Source of the DNA: CAZMXI01 sp964570205
Lineage (GTDB): Bacteria; Planctomycetota; Phycisphaerae; Tepidisphaerales; Tepidisphaeraceae
Length of the DNA stretch: 7,002 nucleotides
NCBI GenBank assembly: GCA_964570205.1
Contig: CAZMXI010000219.1
Location: 1-7,002 of the forward strand
Reading direction: 5' to 3'
Shown: positions 1 through 5,465 of the stretch, one piece after another
Position numbering within the stretch: position 1 is the stretch's first letter
How the letters are laid out: each line of letters starts with the position of its first letter
Notes under the pieces: generated by a model
The model's database searches: none
The model's input: the letters and a program-made list of their open reading frames with translations, nothing else
What the model was told of the DNA's origin: nothing
Position numbers and translations under genes: made by a program

Positions 1-385
1 TGTTCCGCATCAGCCGCCACAATTTGCCCTGTATTATGCACTGGATCAGCACGATCGCCCCCGCAAGCACCGCCGCCGCAATGCACGCCTTCAACGCCAG
101 CCCCGGCCCCAACCACGCCCCGGCCGCCGCCAGCAGTTTCACGTCGCCCCCACCGCGAAACCCCAGCAGAAACGGCCCCAGTCCCAGCACCAGCCCCACG
201 CCCAGCCCCGCCAGCGCGAATCCCGGCGATGCCGTCCCCGTCGCCGTGAAGCTCTGCAACATGCCGGTTGTCGCGATCAGCAGAGTCAGCGAATTGCTGA
301 TCCGCCGCGTTCGCAGATCCTGCGCCGCCACCACGCCCAGCATGACCACCAGCGGCGCGAAATTCAGCAGCCCGGCCCAGCTCAT
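1..385 (-). CDS. A24-family prepilin peptidase (CpaA/TadV-like), 3' end cut by window edge
   Basis: This is an inner-membrane aspartic protease that would cleave the leader of Flp-type prepilins in the Tad pilus pathway. The first 128 residues are visible and the frame is open to the window edge. The two family signatures are present: the first catalytic Asp at residue 23 in AAQDLRTRRISN, and the second at residue 81 in the GxGD motif GGGDVKLLAAAGAWLGP. Hydrophobic segments at about residues 8-22, 54-76 and 98-119 fit a short CpaA/TadV form lacking the N-terminal methylase domain. The ATG at 385-383 is preceded by GAGG four bases upstream. It lies downstream of the Flp pilin gene on the same strand, 90 bp away across a large stem-loop, which supports a shared operon. 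Recognition is from motifs only; the C-terminal part is not visible. Confidence 0.88.
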   Translation of the reverse strand, partial: MSWAGLLNFAPLVVMLGVVAAQDLRTRRISNSLTLLIATTGMLQSFTATGTASPGFALAGLGVGLVLGLGPFLLGFRGGGDVKLLAAAGAWLGPGLALKACIAAAVLAGAIVLIQCIIQGKLWRLMRN

Positions 386-401
386 GACGCCTCAAACAAA
401 C

Positions 402-453
402 GGCGAGTGATGCGCGACCCGTGACCAAGGCCACCCGTCGCGCAACACTCGCC
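402..453 (-). promoter_or_regulatory. Long intercistronic stem-loop between flp and prepilin peptidase (possible attenuator or RNA stabiliser)
   Basis: An inverted repeat pairs 402-409 (GGCGAGTG) with 446-453 (CACTCGCC), then after one A/A mismatch 411-418 (TGCGCGAC) with 437-444 (GTCGCGCA). Three more pairs (421-423 with 432-434) follow inside a CC/CC mismatch. That gives 16 of 17 paired positions in the outer stem. Transcribed leftward, the stem is followed by GTTTGTTT and then by the GAGG ribosome binding site of the peptidase gene. The shape resembles an intrinsic terminator with a weak U-tract, so partial termination or protection of the upstream pilin message is plausible. The structure is seen directly; the role is inferred. 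Confidence 0.6.
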
Positions 454-475
454 TCTGGTCTTCTCTGTCTCGCTT

Positions 476-646
476 CTACATCCCGGCGTCCAGCGCGTTC
501 CATCTCGCCAGCACCTTCGTGCCCACGGTGCCGATCACCGCGATCGCCGCCACCACGATCAAACCGGCGATCAGCGCGTATTCCAGCACCTCGCCGCCCT
601 GTTCATCCTTCACCAGACGAATCGCCCAATTCTTCAGTGCCTTCAT
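476..646 (-). CDS. Flp/Fap-type pilin (Tad pilus major subunit)
   Basis: This is a 56-residue type IVb pilin that is cleaved by prepilin peptidase and polymerised into the Tad adhesion pilus. A short charged leader, MKALKNWAIRLVKDEQG, is followed by GEVLEYALIAGLIVVAAIAV. Cleavage after Gly17 would put Glu at +5 and Tyr at +6, as expected for Flp subunits. The hydrophobic helix runs from about residue 24 to 40 and the tail is short (VGTKVLARWNALDAGM). The ATG at 646 was chosen because GGGAG lies seven bases upstream and the leader length is typical. The longer open frame reaching 859 adds only Arg/Gly-rich sequence unlike any pilin leader. The gene precedes the prepilin peptidase gene on the same strand, so substrate and processing enzyme are adjacent. 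Confidence 0.9.
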   Translation of the reverse strand: MKALKNWAIRLVKDEQGGEVLEYALIAGLIVVAAIAVIGTVGTKVLARWNALDAGM

Positions 647-872
647 GACTTCTCCCGCTATGGATTTCCCGCTCTCCTCGTGCCTTGCTCCACGCTCTCC
701 CCGACCGTCCGGCCGGCCGCACGAGCTCAGGCGCCACTCGCGCCGGAAACGGCCGCCACGTGCGGCTCGTTCCGCCGGCTCGCGCTGTGACGCGCAGTTT
801 CTGCCGGCTGCTAACGCAACCATCGACCGGCCGCGCAAGCCACTTAAGCCCCCCGCCACTTTTCTTCAGGAA
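647..872. other. Intergenic region, no gene recognised
   Basis: This 226-bp GC-rich spacer lies between the nuoI stop and the flp start. It contains an 8-bp GGCCGGCC palindrome at 711-718 and a short direct repeat of GCCACTT near 839-862. I see no convincing sigma70 or sigma54 promoter for flp and no intrinsic terminator for nuoI. Open frames crossing it have Arg/Pro/Ala-rich translations typical of shadows. Confidence 0.5.
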
Positions 873-1445
873 TCACTTGATCTGCGGAATATCCGCCGCC
901 GTCGTCGCGAGCTTACCGGACTTCACCCGGTCATACTCTTCCTTCACCCACGGCATGCTGTCCTTGTTCCGCTCCATCCACAGCGGAATCGGCGTGCGCT
1001 GACCCTTGCGGTCCAGATCCATGAATTCCACCACCACATCCTCGCGGCTGAAGCTGCTCAGATCATGCAGCTTGCCCATGTGGATGCAGTCCGTCGGGCA
1101 TGGCTCCGTGCACAGGGCGCAGAACAGACACTTGGAATAGTCGATCGCGAACCGCAGCAATTCGCCCCCCGTCGCTTTGCCGGTCGCCTTGTCGATCTTG
1201 CGCACCGCAGTCTTGTCTATGTAGATGCAGTCCACCGGGCAGGCCTTGGCGCACTGGTCGCACGCGATGCACCGGTCGGCCTCGAACTCGTGAATCCCCC
1301 GGTACCGCGGCGCAAAGCTCAGCCGCTGATCGGGATAGTGCACCGTCACCGGCTTCTGAAAGCAGTACTTGAGCGTAATGCGCATCCCAATCGCGATCGA
1401 CTTGGCATGGGCGTAAATGTCGCGGAAGTATTCACGGACAGCCAT
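873..1445 (-). CDS. nuoI: NADH-quinone oxidoreductase subunit I (NuoI, 2x[4Fe-4S])
   Basis: NuoI is the complex I subunit that carries iron-sulfur clusters N6a and N6b in the hydrophilic arm, next to the membrane, and relays electrons towards quinone. The 190-residue product has two ferredoxin motifs: CIACDQCAKACP (Cys 59, 62, 65, 69) and CLFCALCTEPCP (Cys 106, 109, 112, 116). Flanking sequence such as RYRGIHEFEADRCIACDQC and the N-terminal amphipathic region (GMRITLKYCFQKPVTVHYP) matches the family. Length is close to the usual 160-190 residues. The ATG at 1445 is preferred because GGAG sits nine bases upstream; a TTG five codons earlier is also in frame but would start inside that Shine-Dalgarno. 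Both neighbours are unrelated and no other nuo gene is visible, so it stands apart from a standard nuo operon here. A ferredoxin-like subunit of a related hydrogenase complex is the main alternative. Confidence 0.9.
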   Translation of the reverse strand: MAVREYFRDIYAHAKSIAIGMRITLKYCFQKPVTVHYPDQRLSFAPRYRGIHEFEADRCIACDQCAKACPVDCIYIDKTAVRKIDKATGKATGGELLRFAIDYSKCLFCALCTEPCPTDCIHMGKLHDLSSFSREDVVVEFMDLDRKGQRTPIPLWMERNKDSMPWVKEEYDRVKSGKLATTAADIPQIK

Positions 1446-1520
1446 ATCGCCTGTCTCCAAAGCAGAGGGGGCATTATTGCACGAACGCTATGCGATTTCC
1501 ATTCCTCCTTGGCCTGGTTG

Positions 1521-1548
1521 TTGACATGTAAGATTTATATGTTATTTT
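1521..1548 (+). promoter_or_regulatory. Sigma70-like promoter for the HTH-ClpN gene
   Basis: A perfect -35 hexamer TTGACA (1521-1526) is followed after 16 bases by TATTTT (1543-1548, four of six matches to TATAAT). It lies in a strikingly AT-rich stretch (1521-1560) within GC-rich surroundings. The expected transcription start near 1555 is only a few bases before the ATG at 1558, and no Shine-Dalgarno is visible, so the message may be leaderless. Confidence 0.65.
1524..1542. promoter_or_regulatory. Operator-like dyad inside the promoter spacer
   Basis: The 19-base sequence ACATGTAAGATTTATATGT is an imperfect palindrome with seven of nine possible pairs matching around a central A. It begins within the -35 hexamer and ends just before the -10 element, a position where a bound protein would block RNA polymerase. 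The adjacent gene encodes a protein with a DNA-binding HTH domain, so autoregulation is a reasonable inference. The region is also shared with the divergent nuoI gene. Confidence 0.4.
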
Positions 1549-1557
1549 AGTTTAATT

Positions 1558-2205
1558 ATGAATTCAATGGATTATCGTGATCCTGATTGGGTTGCCGAGC
1601 GATTGGGCGTTGACAAGAATACGGTCTACAAGTTCCTCCAGGATGGGACGATCCCCGCCATCCAACTTGGGCGCAAATGGCTCGTTTCGGAAGGCCAGTT
1701 GGAGCAGTGGCTGCGGGAAGAGGCCGCCCGCCAGACACAGGCCCGTCGTGAGGCGGCGGCGTCGGCCGAACGCACCGCCCGCCGAATGGAGAACTTCACC
1801 CCCGAAGCGCGGGAGGCTATCCGTTCTGCCCACTCTGAAGCACGGCGGTATGGACACACCTACCTCGGCCAGGAGCACCTGCTGCTGGGGCTGGCGATGA
1901 ATCCGGAATGTCCGGCCGCCAGAGTCCTCCGCGATTGCGGCGTGAGCGCTGAACAGGTTCGCGCCGGCTTCGAGGCGAAGATCGCGCCTGGCCAAGCTCC
2001 TGCCCCCCGGCGACTCGGCCGGACCGAGCGGGCCAAGAAGGCTATGAGGCTCGGCATGAAAGAGGCGAGGAAGCTCAAGGCAGAACGGGTTGGCAGTGAG
2101 CACCTGCTGCTGGGAATTGTGCTGGCTGGCGAAGGCGCGGGCTGGGAGATGCTCAACGGCCTGGGCATTGGCGAGCAGGCGTTGCGCAAGGTCATCGGCG
2201 AGTGA
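1558..2205 (+). CDS. Excisionase-type HTH domain fused to a ClpC-type N-domain (two Clp repeats), no ATPase
   Basis: The 215-residue protein has three parts. Residues 6-52 match the MerR-like/excisionase HTH_17 pattern (DPDWVAERLGVDKNTVYKFL, then IPAIQLGRKWLVSEGQLEQWL). Residues 53-78 form a charged Ala/Arg/Glu-rich linker, probably helical. Residues 79-140 and 155-213 are two Clp N-terminal repeats carrying the signatures LGQEHLLLGL and VGSEHLLLGI. Two such repeats make one complete ClpA/ClpC N-domain, which in Clp ATPases binds adaptors and substrates. The GxEH glutamates (Glu106, Glu181) fall where the B. subtilis ClpC N-domain contacts phosphoarginine. There is no Walker motif or AAA+ module. 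Starts at 1558 and 1567 are both in frame and neither has a Shine-Dalgarno; 1558 is kept as the longer. It is probably a DNA-binding regulator with a Clp-type ligand- or adaptor-sensing domain. Codon use is less C-biased than in the genes downstream of it. Confidence 0.8.
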   Translation: MNSMDYRDPDWVAERLGVDKNTVYKFLQDGTIPAIQLGRKWLVSEGQLEQWLREEAARQTQARREAAASAERTARRMENFTPEAREAIRSAHSEARRYGHTYLGQEHLLLGLAMNPECPAARVLRDCGVSAEQVRAGFEAKIAPGQAPAPRRLGRTERAKKAMRLGMKEARKLKAERVGSEHLLLGIVLAGEGAGWEMLNGLGIGEQALRKVIGE

Positions 2206-2252
2206 GCATGCTGATCGTGGATTCCACGGCGGGGTGGATATTGGAGATCACT

Positions 2253-2509
2253 ATGAGCCAAAGCATCGAACAGCGCGTGATTGAAATTGTGGCAGAACAG
2301 GCNNNNNNNNNNTCGAGCCGGGACAGGTCACGCGGCAGCACGGCTTTATCGCCGATTTGAACTACGACTCGCTGGCGCTGATGGAGACGACCATGGCCAT
2401 CGAGGATGAATTCAACATCAGCGTGTCCGACGAGGATGCCGCCAGATTTGTCACCGTCGGCGACGCCGTGGACTACGTGCAGGCCCGCGTGGAAACGAAA
2501 ACCCCATAG
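2253..2509 (+). CDS. Acyl carrier protein, interrupted by an assembly gap
   Basis: This is a small acidic carrier protein that holds acyl intermediates on a phosphopantetheine arm. The reading begins MSQSIEQRVIEIVAEQ, is broken by ten Ns at 2303-2312, and resumes EPGQVTRQHGFIADLNYDSLALMETT, then MAIEDEFNISVSDEDAARFV, ending VETKTP. The attachment serine is in the DSL motif (codon 2369-2371). The ATG at 2253 has GGAG six bases upstream. An in-frame ATG at 2208 lacks a ribosome binding site and would add 15 untypical residues. The two halves are in different frames if the gap is really ten bases, so the gap length is wrong rather than the gene broken. Family spacing suggests about three residues between EQ and EPGQ, which needs five missing bases. 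No fatty-acid synthesis gene is adjacent, so it may serve a specialised pathway. Confidence 0.87.
2303..2312. other. Assembly gap (10 N)
   Basis: Ten consecutive Ns lie within the acyl carrier protein gene. A round number that does not preserve the frame suggests a scaffolding placeholder. The upstream fragment ends two bases into a codon and the downstream fragment needs one base before its first TC, so the true number of missing bases should leave remainder 2 on division by 3. Confidence 0.95.
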
Positions 2510-2552
2510 CCTGCACGACTCTGCCCGCCGACCCCAGGACCGTCACGCCAGG

Positions 2553-2580
2553 TTGACGCCGCCGCCCGCTCGGCTACATT
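2553..2580 (+). promoter_or_regulatory. Sigma70-like promoter of the sugar-metabolism operon
   Basis: TTGACG (2553-2558) and TACATT (2575-2580) are separated by 16 bases and lie 24 bases before the first gene's ATG. The -35 matches five of six consensus bases and the -10 four of six. The AAAGGAG ribosome binding site at 2589-2595 follows immediately, so the leader would be short. Confidence 0.55.
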
Positions 2581-2604
2581 CTCGGCTTAAAGGAGCAAAT
2601 CAAT

Positions 2605-3750
2605 ATGTTCAACATTGGTGCTGCCGTTGTCGGCGCTGGCTTTATCGGTCCGGTTCACGTCGAGGCCCTCCGCCGCCTCGGCGTCCCCATCCGTGGCGTC
2701 CTCGGTTGCGATCCGGCCGAGTCCGAGTCCGCACGCCGCTCCCAGAACCTCCCCAAAGCCTACAAGAACCTCGACGAAGTACTCGCCGACCCTTCCGTTC
2801 AGACCGTCCACCTCGCCGTTCCCAACGTCCTCCACTATGAATTCGCCTCCCGTGCCCTCAAGGCCGGCAAGCACGTCATGTGCGAAAAGCCCCTGGCCAT
2901 GAATTCCGAACAGTCGGCCGCCCTCGTCGAACTCGCGGCCACAAAAAAGCTCGCCGCGGGCGTTTGCTACAACATTCGCTTCTACCCGCTTAACCTCCAC
3001 GCGCGCGACATGGTCGCCCGCGGCGACCTGGGCAGCATCCACGCCGTCAACGGCTCCTACGTCCAGGACTGGCTCCTCCATGACACCGATTACAACTGGC
3101 GCGTCCTCGCCGAACAGGGTGGACAGCTCCGCGCTGTTTCCGACATCGGCACCCACTGGATCGACCTGGTCCTCTCCATCACCGGCCTCGAGGTCCAGCA
3201 GGTCTTCGCCGACCTTCTCACCGTCCACCCCGTCCGCCAGCGACCCAGGGGCGAGGTCCAGACCTTCACCGGCAAGCTCGCCGCCCCGCGCCAGACCGAA
3301 CCCGTCAACATCACCACCGACGATTACGGCCAGATACTCTTCCGTTTCAGCAACGGCGCACGCGGCGGCCTTTACGTCTCACAGGTCTCCGCCGGCCGGA
3401 AGAACTGCCTTCGCTACGAGATCGCCGGCTCCAAGTGCTCCCTCGCCTGGAACAGCGAACAGCCCGAGGACCTCTGGATCGGCCGCCGCGAAAAGCCCAG
3501 CGAACTGCTCCTTCGCGACCCGGCCCTCCTCGGCGACCTCGCCCGCCCCTACACCAACTACCCCGGCGGCCACCACGAAGGCTTCCCCGATGCCTTCAAG
3601 CAGTGCTTCCGGTCCTTCTACAGCTACATCGCCGCCGGCGACTTCTCCGCCCAGCCCATGTTCCCCACCTTCCACCAGGGCCACCGCGAAGTCCTGCTCT
3701 GCGACAAGATCCTCCAGAGCCACCGTGAACAGCGCTGGATTACCCTCTAG
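2605..3750 (+). CDS. Gfo/Idh/MocA-family NAD(P)-dependent oxidoreductase
   Basis: This 381-residue protein belongs to the family that oxidises or reduces a hydroxyl of sugars, inositols or amino sugars with NAD(P). The Rossmann fold is seen at residues 1-35 with VGAGFIG (Gly10, Gly12, Gly15). The family motif CEKPLAMN carries the catalytic-region Lys95, and DIGTHWIDL (residues 180-188) supplies the conserved Asp and His184. The C-terminal part has GGHHEGFPDAFK, common in this family. Length is normal. The ATG is set by AAAGGAG nine bases upstream. It is the first gene of a unit with a TIM-barrel isomerase-like gene 18 bp downstream and a DeoC-family aldolase after that, which points to catabolism of a sugar or polyol. 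Cytosolic: no signal peptide or twin-arginine leader is seen. Cofactor preference and substrate cannot be read from the sequence. Confidence 0.92.
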   Translation: MFNIGAAVVGAGFIGPVHVEALRRLGVPIRGVLGCDPAESESARRSQNLPKAYKNLDEVLADPSVQTVHLAVPNVLHYEFASRALKAGKHVMCEKPLAMNSEQSAALVELAATKKLAAGVCYNIRFYPLNLHARDMVARGDLGSIHAVNGSYVQDWLLHDTDYNWRVLAEQGGQLRAVSDIGTHWIDLVLSITGLEVQQVFADLLTVHPVRQRPRGEVQTFTGKLAAPRQTEPVNITTDDYGQILFRFSNGARGGLYVSQVSAGRKNCLRYEIAGSKCSLAWNSEQPEDLWIGRREKPSELLLRDPALLGDLARPYTNYPGGHHEGFPDAFKQCFRSFYSYIAAGDFSAQPMFPTFHQGHREVLLCDKILQSHREQRWITL

Positions 3751-3768
3751 CCTCCAACGGAGACCATC

Positions 3769-4707
3769 ATGCAACTCGGCTTCGTCAGCGCCATTCTCCC
3801 GGACCTGCCCCTCCAGGATGTCCTCCGCTTCGCCGCCGATGAAGGCTTCGACTGCGTCGAACTGATGTGCTGGCCCGTCGGTAAGGCCGAACGCCGTTAC
3901 GCCGGCGTCACCCACCTCGACGTCACCGACTTCGACCGCTCCGCCGCCCAGCGCACCCTCGACATCGTCAACGCCGCCGGCGTCTCCATCAGTGCCCTGG
4001 GCTACTACCCCAACGCCCTCTCCCCCGACCCCGCCGAGGCCGAGGTCGCCATCGCCCACATCCGCAAGGTCATCGTCGCCGCCGCGCTGCTCGGCCTCGA
4101 CCGCATGACCACCTTCATCGGCCGCGACTGGAAACGCTCCGTCGATGACAACTGGCCCCGCTTCCTCGAAGTCTGGCGCCCCCTGGTCAAGCTCGCCGAA
4201 GACCATAACGTCCGCATCTGCATCGAGAACTGCCCCATGTACTTCACCGCCGATGAATGGCCCGGCGGCAAAAACCTCGCCTGCACCCCCGCCATCTGGC
4301 GCAGGATGTTCCACGACATCCCCAGCCCCAACTTCGGCCTCAACTACGACCCCTCCCACATGATCTGGCAACGCATGGATCACCTCCTGCCCCTGCGCGA
4401 GTTCGCCGGCCGCATCTACCACATGCACGCCAAGGATGTGAAGATCGACCCCGATCGCCTCAACAGCGTCGGCATCATGGCCACGCCCCTGGAATACCAC
4501 CAGCCCGTCATCCCCGGCCGCGGCGCCATCGACTGGCATGCCTTCACCCGCGCGCTCGTCGCCGGCGGCTATGATGGCCCCTACTGCATCGAGGTCGAGG
4601 ACCGCCAGTTCGAAGGTTCCCTCGAATCCCGCAAGCAGGCCCTCCGCCAGACCGGCGCGCTGCTCCGCTCCGCCATGAATGGCGACGCCGCCAGGACCGG
4701 CCGATAA
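3769..4707 (+). CDS. Sugar phosphate isomerase/epimerase-like TIM-barrel protein (AP_endonuc_2 / xylose isomerase-like fold)
   Basis: The 312-residue protein fits the IolE/IolI/xylose-isomerase-like TIM-barrel group. These act on keto or aldo sugars and inosose with a divalent metal. Likely metal ligands sit at strand ends: Glu153 in RICIENCP, Asp194 in GLNYDPSHM, His220 in IYHMHAKD and Glu275 in YCIEVED. The N-terminus MQLGFVSAILPDLPLQDVLRF followed by GFDCVELMCWP is also typical. The ATG has GGAG six bases upstream. It starts 18 bp after the oxidoreductase and ends 22 bp before the aldolase start. Pairs of Gfo/Idh/MocA oxidoreductase with a TIM-barrel protein of this type occur in inositol catabolism and in bacterial deglycosylation through 3-keto sugars, so isomerase, epimerase, dehydratase or lyase activity are all possible. 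No endonuclease role is suggested by the context. Confidence 0.88.
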   Translation: MQLGFVSAILPDLPLQDVLRFAADEGFDCVELMCWPVGKAERRYAGVTHLDVTDFDRSAAQRTLDIVNAAGVSISALGYYPNALSPDPAEAEVAIAHIRKVIVAAALLGLDRMTTFIGRDWKRSVDDNWPRFLEVWRPLVKLAEDHNVRICIENCPMYFTADEWPGGKNLACTPAIWRRMFHDIPSPNFGLNYDPSHMIWQRMDHLLPLREFAGRIYHMHAKDVKIDPDRLNSVGIMATPLEYHQPVIPGRGAIDWHAFTRALVAGGYDGPYCIEVEDRQFEGSLESRKQALRQTGALLRSAMNGDAARTGR

Positions 4708-4715
4708 CCGCACCG

Positions 4716-4721
4716 AAAGGA
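4716..4721 (+). promoter_or_regulatory. Ribosome binding site deciding a TTG start for the DeoC-family gene
   Basis: AAAGGA lies eight bases before TTG at 4730-4732. The alternative in-frame ATG at 4679 sits inside the preceding gene and is preceded by pyrimidine-rich coding sequence without a Shine-Dalgarno. Choosing TTG also gives a 22-bp gap like the 18-bp gap between the first two genes of the unit. Confidence 0.65.
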
Positions 4722-4729
4722 CCACCGCC

Positions 4730-5407
4730 TTGAACTGCACGCTCCAACAGCTCGCAGGCATGATCGATCACTCCCTGCTCAATCCCACCTTCACCGACGC
4801 CGACCTCGAACGCGGCATCCAGCTCGCCCTCGAATACAACGTCGCCAGCGTCTGCATCATGCCCTACTACCTCCGCCGCTGCGCCGACCTGCTCCGCGGC
4901 TCCACCGTCCACCCCAGCACCACCATCGGCTTCCCCCACGGCGGCCACGCCGCCTCCATCAAGCTCGCCGAGGCCCGCCAGGCCCTCGACGACGGCGCCC
5001 AGGAGCTCGACATCGTCGTCAACATCAGCAAGGTCCTCAGCGGCGACTGGAACTACGTCCGCAATGAAATCCGCGCCCTCACCGAACTCATCCACGACCG
5101 CGGCCAGAAGATCAAGGTCATCTTCGAGAACTGCTTCCTCAACGATCCCCAGAAGATCCGCCTCTGCGAGATCTGCGGCGAGCTTGGCGCTGATTGGGTG
5201 AAGACCTCCACCGGCTATGGCTCCGGCGGCGCGACCGATGAAGACCTGCGCCTCATGCGCAAGCATTCCCCCGCGCATGTCCAGGTGAAAGCGGCCGGTG
5301 GCGTCCGTACGCTCGACCGCCTGCTCCAAGTGCGCGCTCTCGGCGTCACCCGCTGCGGCGCTACGAAAACGAAGGAAATCCTCGACGAGTTCCGCTCTCG
5401 CCCGTAA
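4730..5407 (+). CDS. Deoxyribose-phosphate aldolase (DeoC) family protein
   Basis: DeoC cleaves 2-deoxyribose 5-phosphate to glyceraldehyde 3-phosphate and acetaldehyde by a class I (Schiff base) mechanism. The 225-residue product from the TTG start has the expected active-site set: Asp13 in MIDHSLL, Asp94 in ELDIVVNISKVLSGDW, the Schiff-base Lys158 in DWVKTSTGYG and Lys187 in VQVKAAGGVRT. FPHGGH is also typical. The segment near the C-terminus reads RCGATKTKEIL where most family members have an RxGTSSG-like phosphate-binding stretch. The substrate may therefore be an unusual phosphate ester or not phosphorylated. It is third in the unit, suggesting that it cleaves the product of the oxidoreductase and isomerase. 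An in-frame ATG at 4679 would overlap the previous gene by 29 bases and lacks a ribosome binding site. Family membership is firm; the exact substrate is open. Confidence 0.87.
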   Translation: MNCTLQQLAGMIDHSLLNPTFTDADLERGIQLALEYNVASVCIMPYYLRRCADLLRGSTVHPSTTIGFPHGGHAASIKLAEARQALDDGAQELDIVVNISKVLSGDWNYVRNEIRALTELIHDRGQKIKVIFENCFLNDPQKIRLCEICGELGADWVKTSTGYGSGGATDEDLRLMRKHSPAHVQVKAAGGVRTLDRLLQVRALGVTRCGATKTKEILDEFRSRP

Positions 5408-5465
5408 TCCCCCCGCCATGCCGCATCTTGATGCTCCGACCCGCCCGAAGGCCCCGCCCACACGT

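Noticed and set aside
647..859. N-terminal extension of the Flp pilin open frame
   Set aside because: The added residues are Arg/Gly-rich, and the inner ATG at 646 has a Shine-Dalgarno and gives a leader of normal length.
519..1550. 343-residue plus-strand open frame across flp, the spacer and nuoI
   Set aside because: It is antisense to two well-supported genes and spans a non-coding spacer; its composition is Arg/Pro/His-rich with no recognisable motif.
2406..2840. 144-residue plus-strand frame overlapping the ACP end and the oxidoreductase start
   Set aside because: The translation is Arg/Pro-rich and lies out of frame with two recognised genes, crossing a promoter and ribosome binding site.
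3769..4707. TIM-barrel protein as an AP endonuclease IV
   Set aside because: It keeps a single four-ligand metal site typical of the sugar-isomerase branch rather than the trinuclear zinc pattern, and its neighbours are sugar-metabolism genes.
3379..4761. 460-residue open frame on the minus strand, antisense to the sugar operon (also 2587-3228 and 4544-5461 minus)
   Set aside because: The sense genes use mostly C-ending codons, so the antisense frame reads as G-starting codons (Gly, Ala, Val, Asp, Glu) and rarely meets a stop. The translations are low-complexity and have no family features; the sense genes are clearly real.
5423..5434. GCATC-TT-GATGC hairpin between the convergent aldolase and HNH genes as a terminator
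   Set aside because: The stem is only five base pairs with a two-base loop and no T-tract on either strand, so a terminator call is not supported.
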